Source: CAYOHR01 sp964512145
Lineage (GTDB): Bacteria; Bacteroidota; Bacteroidia; Flavobacteriales_G; JALEGO01
Assembly (NCBI GenBank): GCA_964512145.1
Contig: CAZEIM010000001.1
Span: 62,001 to 126,000, forward strand
Reading direction: 5' to 3'
DNA length: 64,000 bases
Shown one piece after another: positions 18,309 through 25,868 of the stretch. Made by a program: the position numbers and the translations under genes. How positions within the stretch are numbered: position 1 is the first letter of the stretch; each line of letters opens with the position of its first letter. The notes under the pieces are model-generated. The model was not told the DNA's origin. It ran no database searches and worked only from the letters and a program-made list of their open reading frames with translations.

Positions 18309-19359
18309 GGAAAATAACCCTATACCTGTAATAGTTGATCGCCATATTCACCCATACATCGATACATTTTTTAAAGAAAATAATTTTTCTAAAATTATAG
18401 TACTTACCGATTCAAATACACACACACATTGTTTGCCCTATATTGATTTACACAGCAGTGTTTTTTCTAATGCCGAAATCATTGAAATTGAAGTAGGGGA
18501 GGAGCATAAAAATTTAGATACTGCTCGCTTAATTTGGGAAACTTTATTAGATATTCAAGCCGATAGAAATAGTGTGTTGGTTAATTTAGGCGGTGGTGTA
18601 GTGTGTGATATTGGGGGGTTTTGTGCTTCAACATTTCAGCGAGGTATTTCGTATATAAATATACCGACTTCTCTTATGGCTCAAGTAGATGCTTCCATTG
18701 GAGGTAAAACGGCTATAAATTTAAATGTGATTAAAAATCAAGTAGGAACTTTTTATAATCCAAGGGCTGTTTTTATTTGTCCCGAATTTTTAAAAACCTT
18801 ACCCGAAAGAGAATATATTTCGGGCATGGCCGAAGTATTTAAACATGCTTTAATTTGTAATAAAGAATTATGGTTTGAACTTGCTCATAACTCCATTTCT
18901 TTTGATCATTTAATTCGATTACAGTGGATTGAAAAAAGCGTAAAAATAAAACAAGACATTGTTCAACAAGACCCATTCGAAAAAGACCTTAGAAAAGTAT
19001 TAAATGTAGGTCATACCATAGGACATGCATTAGAAACTTTTTTTATGCAAACAGAATCTCCGTTAAGTCATGGAGAAGCCGTTGCATTAGGAATAATGTA
19101 TGAAATAAAGGTTAGTTATAAATTAGGATATCTTGAAAAATCGGTTATGTTAGAAATTATTCAAACCTTACAAAAAATTTATTCCATGCCGGCTTTTTCT
19201 TTTGAAACGATTGAAATCATTAGAATCATTAAAAGTGACAAAAAAAATAGTCGAGGTACTATTTATCTTCCCCTGCTTAAAGATATTGGCGACTATATTT
19301 TACATGTAGCAGTACCAGAAAAGGTATTATCGGAAGTATTGAGTGAAAAAGGTATTTAA
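18298..19359 (+). CDS. aroB: 3-dehydroquinate synthase
   Basis: 353 residues, the second step of the shikimate pathway (DAHP to 3-dehydroquinate; NAD and a divalent metal needed). Motifs: 'VNLGGGVVCDIGGFCASTF' (NAD-binding), 'RGISYINIPTSLMAQVDAS', 'IGGKTAINLNVIKNQVG', metal ligands in 'SGMAEVFKHALI' and 'NVGHTIGHALE', and 'LSHGEAVALGI'. Overlaps the preceding gene by 11 bases and is followed after 8 bases by aroA, so the two shikimate genes are co-transcribed. Confidence 0.96.
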   Translation: MLNKENNPIPVIVDRHIHPYIDTFFKENNFSKIIVLTDSNTHTHCLPYIDLHSSVFSNAEIIEIEVGEEHKNLDTARLIWETLLDIQADRNSVLVNLGGGVVCDIGGFCASTFQRGISYINIPTSLMAQVDASIGGKTAINLNVIKNQVGTFYNPRAVFICPEFLKTLPEREYISGMAEVFKHALICNKELWFELAHNSISFDHLIRLQWIEKSVKIKQDIVQQDPFEKDLRKVLNVGHTIGHALETFFMQTESPLSHGEAVALGIMYEIKVSYKLGYLEKSVMLEIIQTLQKIYSMPAFSFETIEIIRIIKSDKKNSRGTIYLPLLKDIGDYILHVAVPEKVLSEVLSEKGI

Positions 19360-19367
19360 TTTTTGGG

Positions 19368-20615
19368 ATGAGTTTTGAATTATCTAACCATACATCGAAT
19401 ATACTTATTCAACTTCCGGCTTCAAAAAGCATAAGTAACCGAATTTTAATAATTCGCGAAATTTTAGGACATGAAATTCAGGTTAAAAATATTTCTGAAG
19501 CTAGGGATACTAAAATTTTACTAGACAATATACAAAAGCTACACACAGAAAAAGAATTTAATGCACAAGATGCCGGCACCACTTTTCGATTTTTACTGGC
19601 TTTATTTAGTATATTGCCTGGTGAACGCATTCTTACAGGGAATCATAGAATGTTAGAACGCCCCATTATGCCATTAGTTTTATTGTTGCGAATACTTGGG
19701 GCAGAAATTAATTGTATTGAAAAAGAAGATTTTCCTCCTTTTAAAATTACTGGAAAAAAAATATTAGGTGGAGAGGTATATATGAATGAGGTTATTAGCA
19801 GTCAGTTTATTTCTGCTTTATTGTGTATTGCTCCAACTTTACCTCAAGGATTAATCATACATATCCCTTGGGAAAAACAATGGTCAAAATCGTATATTTT
19901 GTTAACCTTGCATGTTTTACAGCAATGTGGTGTTACTTGTGGGATTTCTCAAAATAAGTTGTTTGTTGAACCTATAGTTAGGACACTACCTTTACAATAC
20001 ATAGTAGAATCTGATTGGTCTTCGGCATCGTATTGGTATTTATGGGTACTGGTGAATCCCAATATTGTATTAACATTACATAATATTCATAAAAATAGCC
20101 CACAGCCCGATGCGGTATGTGCTTCTGTTTTTAGTTTTTTTGGGATAGAAAGTATTCAGGTTGAGGACAATTTGTTGATTCAATATACCAGCATACAAGA
20201 AAACCTTAATGTTTTTGAATATGATGTGAGCGATTGTCCCGATTTGATGCAGACGTTAGTCGTTGCTTGTGTTATATTATCTGTTAAAGCTAATTTTAAA
20301 GGCGTAAAAACCTTATTGTATAAAGAAACCAATCGCCTATTGGCTATGCAGCTAGAACTTAAAAAAATTGGGGTTGAATGTTCGTATACAGACAATTCTT
20401 TTACCATTCATAATACTCGAAAAAATACAGATGAGGCTATCATCTTTGAAACCTATGATGATCATAGAATGGCAATGTGTTTAGCCCCACTATCTGTTTT
20501 GTATAACATATCATTTAACAACTATAAAGTTGTAGAAAAATCCTACCCAAACTATTGGAGTGAATGTGAAAAACTGGGGGTTAAATTCAACATAAATATG
20601 ATGGATAAAGATTAG
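19368..20615 (+). CDS. aroA: 3-phosphoshikimate 1-carboxyvinyltransferase (EPSP synthase)
   Basis: 415 residues, the sixth step of the shikimate pathway. Markers: 'LPASKSISNRILIIR' (phosphoshikimate/PEP-binding Lys), 'DAGTTFRFLLALFS', 'RMLERPIMPLVLLLRILGAE', 'SSQFISALLC', 'ESDWSSASYWY' and, near the end, 'YDDHRMAMCLAPLS'. The motif 'NAQDAGTTFRF' in place of the textbook 'NAGTAMR' is usual in Bacteroidota. This is the last gene of the plus-strand run; the accessory block starts behind it. Confidence 0.93.
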   Translation: MSFELSNHTSNILIQLPASKSISNRILIIREILGHEIQVKNISEARDTKILLDNIQKLHTEKEFNAQDAGTTFRFLLALFSILPGERILTGNHRMLERPIMPLVLLLRILGAEINCIEKEDFPPFKITGKKILGGEVYMNEVISSQFISALLCIAPTLPQGLIIHIPWEKQWSKSYILLTLHVLQQCGVTCGISQNKLFVEPIVRTLPLQYIVESDWSSASYWYLWVLVNPNIVLTLHNIHKNSPQPDAVCASVFSFFGIESIQVEDNLLIQYTSIQENLNVFEYDVSDCPDLMQTLVVACVILSVKANFKGVKTLLYKETNRLLAMQLELKKIGVECSYTDNSFTIHNTRKNTDEAIIFETYDDHRMAMCLAPLSVLYNISFNNYKVVEKSYPNYWSECEKLGVKFNINMMDKD

Positions 20616-20633
20616 ATTTTTATTGCCTTAAAA

Positions 20634-20660
20634 TATAGTTACTCTAAACGTGTAACTATA
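20634..20660. repeat. 9-bp inverted repeat (hairpin) behind aroA
   Basis: TATAGTTAC at 20634-20642 is perfectly complementary to GTAACTATA at 20652-20660, with a 9-base loop. It starts 18 bases after the aroA stop. There is no T-run on the plus strand, so it is a poor intrinsic terminator. It could instead be a processing hairpin or a remnant of an insertion border. Confidence 0.4.
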
Positions 20661-20791
20661 GATTAAAAATTAAAACTTATGATTCACGTTAAAATCAAAT
20701 CACAAAAGAACATTTTTGTTTTTTAAGTAATTGATTCTGAATTACATTTTTAAAATTTAATAAGAATTTGAAACACAAAAATGTGTGTGGA

Positions 20792-20830
20792 TTTGTGTTG
20801 TACGTATTAAAAATGTATATTTGTACGTAT
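20792..20830 (+). promoter_or_regulatory. Promoter and operator-like direct repeats of the toxin-antitoxin pair
   Basis: A full Bacteroidota promoter is present: TTTG (20792-20795), 20-base spacer, TATATTTG (20816-20823), with the ATG at 20843. A direct repeat TTGTACGTAT occurs at 20798-20807 (inside the spacer) and at 20821-20830 (overlapping the -7 end and the start site). The centre TACGTA is itself palindromic. Repeats placed this way suggest autorepression by the antitoxin (inference). Confidence 0.6.
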
Positions 20831-20842
20831 AACGAGAACTTT

Positions 20843-21088
20843 ATGGACACAAAACTAACGTTAAAACTGGATAAGGAAATTATAAGCCGGGCAAAACTTT
20901 ATGCTGAATCCAAAAAAATTAGTCTTTCAAAACTTATCGAAAGCTATTTGTATTCGCTTACGAAAGAAAATTCAAATAAAGATAAAGTATCGCCATTGGT
21001 AGAAAGTTTATCAGGAGTCATCGAATTGCCAAAAAACTATAATGAAAAAGATGACTACACAGACTATCTAACTCAAAAATATAAATGA
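20843..21088 (+). CDS. Antitoxin of a PIN-type toxin-antitoxin pair (DUF6364-like)
   Basis: 81 residues from the ATG at 20843. A longer frame from 20768 exists, but it would run through the promoter. The sequence 'DTKLTLKLDKEIISRAKLYA' and 'KKISLSKLIESYLYSL' is a ribbon-helix-helix DNA-binding fold as in the DUF6364 antitoxin-like family. The C-terminal 'YNEKDDYTDYLTQKYK' would be the toxin-binding tail. It overlaps the toxin gene by 4 bases (ATGA). The operator-like repeats just upstream fit autoregulation. Confidence 0.85.
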   Translation: MDTKLTLKLDKEIISRAKLYAESKKISLSKLIESYLYSLTKENSNKDKVSPLVESLSGVIELPKNYNEKDDYTDYLTQKYK

Positions 21089-21501
21089 CCAAAAAGATCT
21101 TTGTAGATACAGATGTTGTTTTTGACCTTTTGGCCAAAAGAGAACCTTTTTATAAATATTCAGCTCAACTATTTACCTATGCTGATAAGCAGAAAGTAAT
21201 AATCTGTGTTTCATCCCTCTCTTTTGGCAATTTGAATTACATTCTTACCAAGCATAAATCTGCGATTGAAGCAAGAAAAATTTTATCCCGATTCAAAGTT
21301 TTAGTAAAAGTTATGCCTGTTGATGATAAAGTAATAGAATTGGCTTTAAATTCAGATTTTGGAGATTTTGAGGACGCAGTTCAATACTATTGTGCTATTG
21401 AGAATGGTATTCATGTCCTTATTACAAGAAATTTGAAAGATTTTAAATATGCAAGAATTTTAGTTTTAACTGCTGAAGATTTCTTAAAGCAACATGAATA
21501 A
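21085..21501 (+). CDS. PIN-domain toxin (VapC-like ribonuclease, PIN_3 type)
   Basis: 138 residues, PIN fold. The acidic site is Asp8 in 'IFVDTDVVFDLLAKREPFY', Asp94/Asp97 in 'DFGDFEDAVQ' and Asp119 in 'TRNLKDF'. The usual mid-domain Glu is replaced by the Asn-containing 'SLSFGNLNYIL', as is normal for the PIN_3 subgroup. Such enzymes cut RNA (often tRNA) when freed from the antitoxin. The gene overlaps the antitoxin by 4 bases. The substrate is unknown. Confidence 0.88.
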   Translation: MTKKIFVDTDVVFDLLAKREPFYKYSAQLFTYADKQKVIICVSSLSFGNLNYILTKHKSAIEARKILSRFKVLVKVMPVDDKVIELALNSDFGDFEDAVQYYCAIENGIHVLITRNLKDFKYARILVLTAEDFLKQHE

Positions 21502-21589
21502 TCGCCAGTCACTAACAGCTAGGTTTCTTTGTGTGTGAAGGATAAGCCATGAATAAAAAAATATACATTTATAGGGTTAATTTTTATTG

Positions 21590-21597
21590 TAAATTTG
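21590..21597 (+). promoter_or_regulatory. -7 element upstream of the 105-residue gene
   Basis: TAAATTTG matches TAnnTTTG, 89 bases before the ATG at 21687. The -33 region shows only TTTA. The intervening leader contains CGGCAGACGG-type GC-richer sequence of unknown role. Confidence 0.3.
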
Positions 21598-21686
21598 TTT
21601 TATAATTATTTTTAAAAAAACTTAACTCTTTTAGGATCAGATAGCTAAAAACGGCAGACGGTTGATAAAAAATAAAAACATTAAAA

Positions 21687-22004
21687 ATGAATAAATGGAA
21701 AATCGCATTTTGGTGTTGTTTTATAATTTTGGTTGCAGTAACAATTTTTTCGGCCTATTCGATTATTGACCAAGGTGTAACTCTGACATACCAAAAAGAA
21801 GGTTACACAGACACAGAAAATGACCTTAACCAACTAATAGAAATCATCAACAAAACGGACTTGACCAAAAAACAAATTGAATCAGAACTTAAAGACCATA
21901 GACTATTTGAATATATGGATTTCAAATCAGACACTGTTTCGCTTGAAAGAGTTTTACTTATATTCGAAAACGAAAAAATTAAAAAGGTGATGAAACAATG
22001 GTAA
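21687..22004 (+). CDS. Small membrane-anchored hypothetical protein
   Basis: 105 residues, no recognised family. The N-terminal helix at about 6-26 ('IAFWCCFIILVAVTIFSAY') is a signal anchor. The rest is a small helical domain ('ENDLNQLIEIINKTDLTKKQ', 'FESEL'-like amphipathic helices, 'LERVLLIFENEKIKKVM'). It sits alone behind the toxin-antitoxin pair with its own -7 candidate and is convergent with fabI. Genes of this size and look are common as single passengers in Bacteroidota accessory regions. A role as immunity protein or toxin partner is not supported by anything visible. Confidence 0.55.
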   Translation: MNKWKIAFWCCFIILVAVTIFSAYSIIDQGVTLTYQKEGYTDTENDLNQLIEIINKTDLTKKQIESELKDHRLFEYMDFKSDTVSLERVLLIFENEKIKKVMKQW

Positions 22005-22059
22005 GAAAAGAAATTCGAACATATAATAACTAGAGTTTTCTTGACAATTACAGAAAGGC

Positions 22060-22090
22060 TTTTTATGCAAAGATAATTCATGCATAAAAA
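22060..22090. terminator. 10-bp inverted repeat between convergent genes
   Basis: TTTTTATGCA at 22060-22069 pairs perfectly with TGCATAAAAA at 22081-22090 around an 11-base loop. It lies between the end of the 105-residue gene and the end of fabI, so it may act as a bidirectional terminator, although the stem is AT-rich. Confidence 0.4.
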
Positions 22091-22184
22091 AGAACCTTAC
22101 TTATTATACAATATGATTTCACTTAAATTATAAAGTGATAACTTCAAAAAATAGAAAGCTTATAATATAATAAGTTAAAATTAT

Positions 22185-22985
22185 CTAGTTCTTATTCAGC
22201 ACATCAGGTGTAACTCCCATGCTTGAAAAACCTCCATCGTGAAATAAATTTTGCATGGTAACATATTGGGTTAAGTCTGAAAATAAACTAACACAATAAT
22301 TTGCGCAAGCCTGAGCATCCGCATTACCTAAAGGCGACATTTTTTCGGCAAATCCCACAAAATCATCAAATCCTTTAACTCCCGAACCGGCTGTAGTATA
22401 CGTTGGAGATTGAGAAATGGTATTTACCCGAACTTTATTTTTAATCCCATAATGGTAACCCCAGCCTCGAGCTATTGATTCTAGCATTGACTTTGCATCA
22501 GCCATATCTCCATAATCAGGAAATGTACGTTGCGCAGCTATATAAGACAATGCTACAATAGATCCCCATGAATTCATAGCGTCTAACTTATATGCCGTTT
22601 GTATGGTTTTATGTAACGACATGGCAGAAATGTCGATGGTTTTTAAGTAAAAATCATAGTTTAAATCTGTATATGGTTTGTTTTTTCGAACATTAGGCGA
22701 CATACCAATAGAATGTAAAATAAAATCGAGTTTTCCTCCTAATTTTTCCATCGATTGTTGTACAAGATTTTCTAAATCTTGAGTAATGGTAGCATCTGCC
22801 GGAATTATTTCAGTTTTACATTTTTCGGCTAATTTCTGAATTTCTCCCATTCGCATAGCAACAGGAGCATTGGTTAACATAAATGTAGCACCTTGTTCAT
22901 AAGCAGTTTCTGCTACTTTCCAAGCAATGGATTTTTCATCTAATGCACCAAATATTATTCCTCGTTTACCTTTTAATAATGACAT
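22185..22985 (-). CDS. fabI: Enoyl-[acyl-carrier-protein] reductase [NADH]
   Basis: 266 residues, a short-chain dehydrogenase-like enzyme for the last reduction of each fatty-acid elongation cycle. Markers: 'GKRGIIFGALDEKSIAWKVA' (nucleotide binding with the FabI-type 'ANxxSIA' variation), 'LDFILHSIGMSP', and the catalytic Tyr/Lys in 'YGDMADAKSML', which has the FabI spacing (Y-x6-K). It is divergent from metK over 132 bases, with a -7 element TATATTTG at 23011-23004. Confidence 0.96.
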   Translation of the reverse strand: MSLLKGKRGIIFGALDEKSIAWKVAETAYEQGATFMLTNAPVAMRMGEIQKLAEKCKTEIIPADATITQDLENLVQQSMEKLGGKLDFILHSIGMSPNVRKNKPYTDLNYDFYLKTIDISAMSLHKTIQTAYKLDAMNSWGSIVALSYIAAQRTFPDYGDMADAKSMLESIARGWGYHYGIKNKVRVNTISQSPTYTTAGSGVKGFDDFVGFAEKMSPLGNADAQACANYCVSLFSDLTQYVTMQNLFHDGGFSSMGVTPDVLNKN

Positions 22986-23003
22986 AATTACAATTTATTC
23001 GAA

Positions 23004-23011
23004 CAAATATA
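23004..23011 (-). promoter_or_regulatory. fabI: -7 element of fabI
   Basis: Minus strand TATATTTG, an exact TAnnTTTG match, ending 19 bases before the ATG at 22985. A degenerate -33 (CCTG) lies 21 bases upstream. Confidence 0.55.
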
Positions 23012-23066
23012 CATGAATTTTAAAATATAGTACAGGAGCGTATTTCCAAAAATTAATACTCTACTT

Positions 23067-23098
23067 TTTGGGTATTAATTAGCTATAGTTTATATTCG
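23067..23098 (+). promoter_or_regulatory. metK: Promoter of metK
   Basis: TTTG (23067-23070), a 20-base spacer, then TATATTCG (23091-23098), one base off TAnnTTTG. The ATG is at 23118, giving a leader of about 15 bases. That is too short for any SAM riboswitch. Confidence 0.6.
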
Positions 23099-23117
23099 CC
23101 AAAAAAATAACAATATT

Positions 23118-24374
23118 ATGCCATATTTATTTACATCCGAGTCGGTTTCAGAGGGACATCCCGATAAAATTGCCGACCAAATATCTGATGCTTTAATCGA
23201 CAATTTTTTAGCGTTCGATCCTGAGTCAAAAGTTGCTTGTGAAACTTTAGTAACTACCGGTCAAATTGTATTGGCTGGTGAAGTAAAATCGAATGTGTAT
23301 TTAGATGTACAAAGTATTGCCCGTGAAGTAGTTTCCAAAATTGGGTATACTAAAAGCGAATATATGTTTGATGCCCAATCTTGTGGTGTACTGTCTGCTA
23401 TTCACGAACAATCTGCCGATATCAACCGAGGTGTTGAGAGAAAAAAACCAGAAGAGCAAGGTGCCGGTGACCAAGGAATGATGTTTGGGTATGCTACTAA
23501 AGAAACCGATAACTACATGCCTTTAGCTTTAGATATAGCGCATAAAATTTTACAGGAACTTTCTCTTATACGTAAAGAAGGCAAAAAAATGAAATATTTG
23601 AGACCTGATTCAAAATCTCAGGTAACCATAGAATATTCAGATGATAATGTTCCACAAAGAATAGATACCATAGTTGTTTCTACTCAACATGATGAATTTG
23701 ATACCGATAAAAAAATGTTGGATCAAATACGAAAAGATGTTATTGAAATAGTTATACCTAGAGTTCAGGCCAAACTTAAACCTAGCTTACGTAAATTATT
23801 TACGGGTAAAATCACCTACCATATTAATCCTACCGGAAAATTTGTAATTGGAGGGCCACATGGAGATACCGGTTTAACAGGAAGGAAAATTATTGTAGAT
23901 ACTTATGGTGGCAAAGGTGCTCACGGTGGTGGAGCGTTTTCAGGAAAAGACCCATCTAAAGTAGACCGTTCAGCAGCTTATGCTACGCGACATATTGCCA
24001 AAAACTTGGTAGCTGCCGGATTATGTGATGAGGTATTGGTTCAGGTATCTTATGCTATTGGAGTTGCTAAGCCTTGTGGTTTATATGTTAATACATTTGG
24101 CACTTCAAAAGTTAAAATGAACGATGGTGAAATTGCTAAAAAAATCGAAGAGATTTTTGATATGAGACCGTATGCTATTGAGCAACGATTAAAACTAAGA
24201 AATCCTATTTATTCCGAAACCGCTGCTTATGGCCATATGGGTAGAGAGCCTCAGGTGTTAGAAAAAGTGTTTAAAGCACCAGCTGGTAAACCTATTAAGA
24301 AAAAAGTAGAATTATTTACATGGGAAAAATTAGACTATGTAGATAAAGTAAAAAAAGCATTCAAGCTTAAGTAA
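23118..24374 (+). CDS. metK: S-adenosylmethionine synthetase
   Basis: 418 residues; makes SAM from methionine and ATP. Signatures: 'TSESVSEGHPDKIADQISDA' at the start, 'GAGDQGMMFGYATKET' (the hexapeptide region), 'GPHGDTGLTGRKIIVDTYGG', and the P-loop-like 'GGGAFSGKDPSKVDRSAAY'. Length is slightly above the E. coli enzyme, as usual for Bacteroidota. It stands alone between its own promoter and a strong terminator. Confidence 0.98.
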   Translation: MPYLFTSESVSEGHPDKIADQISDALIDNFLAFDPESKVACETLVTTGQIVLAGEVKSNVYLDVQSIAREVVSKIGYTKSEYMFDAQSCGVLSAIHEQSADINRGVERKKPEEQGAGDQGMMFGYATKETDNYMPLALDIAHKILQELSLIRKEGKKMKYLRPDSKSQVTIEYSDDNVPQRIDTIVVSTQHDEFDTDKKMLDQIRKDVIEIVIPRVQAKLKPSLRKLFTGKITYHINPTGKFVIGGPHGDTGLTGRKIIVDTYGGKGAHGGGAFSGKDPSKVDRSAAYATRHIAKNLVAAGLCDEVLVQVSYAIGVAKPCGLYVNTFGTSKVKMNDGEIAKKIEEIFDMRPYAIEQRLKLRNPIYSETAAYGHMGREPQVLEKVFKAPAGKPIKKKVELFTWEKLDYVDKVKKAFKLK

Positions 24375-24385
24375 TAAACCCTTTT

Positions 24386-24415
24386 AACCCCCATATCAAT
24401 TAATATGGGGGTTTT
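24386..24415 (+). terminator. Rho-independent terminator of metK
   Basis: AACCCCCATAT (24386-24396) pairs perfectly with ATATGGGGGTT (24403-24413) around a 6-base loop, followed by TT. It begins 12 bases after the metK stop. Confidence 0.85.
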
Positions 24416-24466
24416 AATAATAATTTTATCTTTTCGTTCACGTTCATTCCTAATCAACTCGTTTGT

Positions 24467-24496
24467 TTTGAATGTTCTTTTAACTCAATACTATTG
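24467..24496 (+). promoter_or_regulatory. Candidate promoter of the polysaccharide cluster
   Basis: TTTG (24467-24470), an 18-base spacer and TACTATTG (24489-24496), one base off TAnnTTTG. It lies 31 bases before the first gene of the run at 24528-36033, in which all following genes are close or overlapping. Confidence 0.4.
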
Positions 24497-24527
24497 TTTA
24501 TACACTCCCTTATAATTACCTGATCTT

Positions 24528-25868
24528 ATGGTGTTCTTGTGGATTCGTATTAAAGTAGTTGTTTTTTTTATGTATTCTTTAGCATGTTATTTTTTATTTC
24601 CAAACGCTACTTCCAAATTTTACTTTTCCGGAAAATCTCTATTGGGTAAAAGTTTTAGAATTCCCCGAAAAGACGATCAGTCCTTGTTCTTTTTTTTAGT
24701 CGTTTTAAAAAAGATATTTTTTATTTCAAAAAGTCAAAATCAGCTTGAGTTTTTTGAGAATAGCAATGATGCTCATTCTATTATTTTTGATGCGGATATT
24801 CATGCTGTAAATACCCGACTTTCATATATTCAACATTTCACTCAAATAACCCCAAAAGGGTTGCTGGCTAAAGAACATTTATCGGCTTTAAAAGTACATA
24901 AAGCTCAATTAATAGGAGATTTTTTACAAGTATGTTTTTTATGGCCGTGGTTATTTGTGTTGGCTGTTATCAAAAAAAATAAACGAGCTATTATGGCACA
25001 AATAATTCTCGAAAGTATTGAGTGTGTTCGATTATTGAGTTTTTGCCGAAAAAATACCATTCAAAAAATATTTTATTTTTCTATATATGATAAAGACTCA
25101 AATATTACCGCTTTACTACTCCAAAAACAAGGAATATATGTATATAAAATCCCTTCGGAAGTACCATTGGGTATTTGGAATCAAACCATCATAACCGATA
25201 CGCTATGTATTTGTAATGCTTATCAATATGATGAACTTAAGGTTTTTAAAAAGTCCTTATTTTATCATAATATTGAAAAATGGGGGCCTGAGTTAATGCT
25301 ACAACACGCACATATATATGTTCATAATAAGGTGCAAACACCTAAAAATACCATTGGATTTTACTCTACGGCATCCTGGGTTAGAGAGTTACAAGGACAC
25401 ATAGATCAAGGGGTGCAAATGGAAAAAAATGAACATTTGGTAAAACAGTTTTTAAGCGAATATCTTACTCTACATCCAGATATTACCTTGTATTTATTTT
25501 TACATCCTAAAGAAAAAAAGTATGAAATGAGCACATTAACTCAAAATCATTATGCAAAGTATTTTGATATGCAAAAAGTAACTATAGCCAATTTACAACA
25601 TCCAACCGCTTCCTTATTTTCTATGATTGATTTGGCCGTTGCCTTTAACTCAACCATAATATTTGAGCGATTATATTTTGGATTTAAATGTTTAATGCTG
25701 CCGCTGTTTAATCCTAATTTTCCGCTTAAAAATACTTCAATGGAAAATATTTGTGCAATTAATAAAGAAGATTTTTTTCATAAATTAGATAAAAATTTAG
25801 CGTATTCAACTCAAGAATACTTTGATCAAAATATGCTACAAAATTACCCATATTACGCCAGTATATAG
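24528..25868 (+). CDS. Putative surface-polysaccharide biosynthesis protein (glycosyltransferase-like)
   Basis: 446 residues, no family I can name with certainty. A hydrophobic segment is at about residues 8-25 and another at about 138-153 ('VCFLWPWLFVLAVI'). The C-terminal half has a GT-B-like look: 'GFYSTASWVRELQGHI', 'DITLYLFLHPKEK', and 'DLAVAFNSTIIFERLYFG', resembling the donor-site segment of CDP-glycerol/polysaccharide transferases. It is the first gene of the cluster; its TAG stop touches the ATG of asnB. The start is uncertain: ATG at 24528 or 24570. Confidence 0.55.
   Translation: MVFLWIRIKVVVFFMYSLACYFLFPNATSKFYFSGKSLLGKSFRIPRKDDQSLFFFLVVLKKIFFISKSQNQLEFFENSNDAHSIIFDADIHAVNTRLSYIQHFTQITPKGLLAKEHLSALKVHKAQLIGDFLQVCFLWPWLFVLAVIKKNKRAIMAQIILESIECVRLLSFCRKNTIQKIFYFSIYDKDSNITALLLQKQGIYVYKIPSEVPLGIWNQTIITDTLCICNAYQYDELKVFKKSLFYHNIEKWGPELMLQHAHIYVHNKVQTPKNTIGFYSTASWVRELQGHIDQGVQMEKNEHLVKQFLSEYLTLHPDITLYLFLHPKEKKYEMSTLTQNHYAKYFDMQKVTIANLQHPTASLFSMIDLAVAFNSTIIFERLYFGFKCLMLPLFNPNFPLKNTSMENICAINKEDFFHKLDKNLAYSTQEYFDQNMLQNYPYYASI

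Noticed and set aside
20702..20745. Two short AT-rich hairpins (20702-20719 and 20727-20745) as aroA terminators
   Set aside because: Stems are six A/T-dominated pairs; in such AT-rich sequence they occur by chance. They could still help termination.
21502..21686. Integron attC or interspersed repeat in the leader of the 105-residue gene
   Set aside because: Phrases such as CTAACAGCTAGG and CGGCAGACGG recall dispersed Bacteroidota repeats, but there is no second copy in the window and no paired core sites.
21687..22004. 105-residue gene as third member of the toxin-antitoxin operon
   Set aside because: It is separated by 185 bases, has its own -7 candidate and shows no antitoxin- or toxin-like motif.
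22986..23117. SAM riboswitch before metK
   Set aside because: A good promoter ends at 23098, leaving a leader of about 15 bases, too short for any SAM-binding aptamer.
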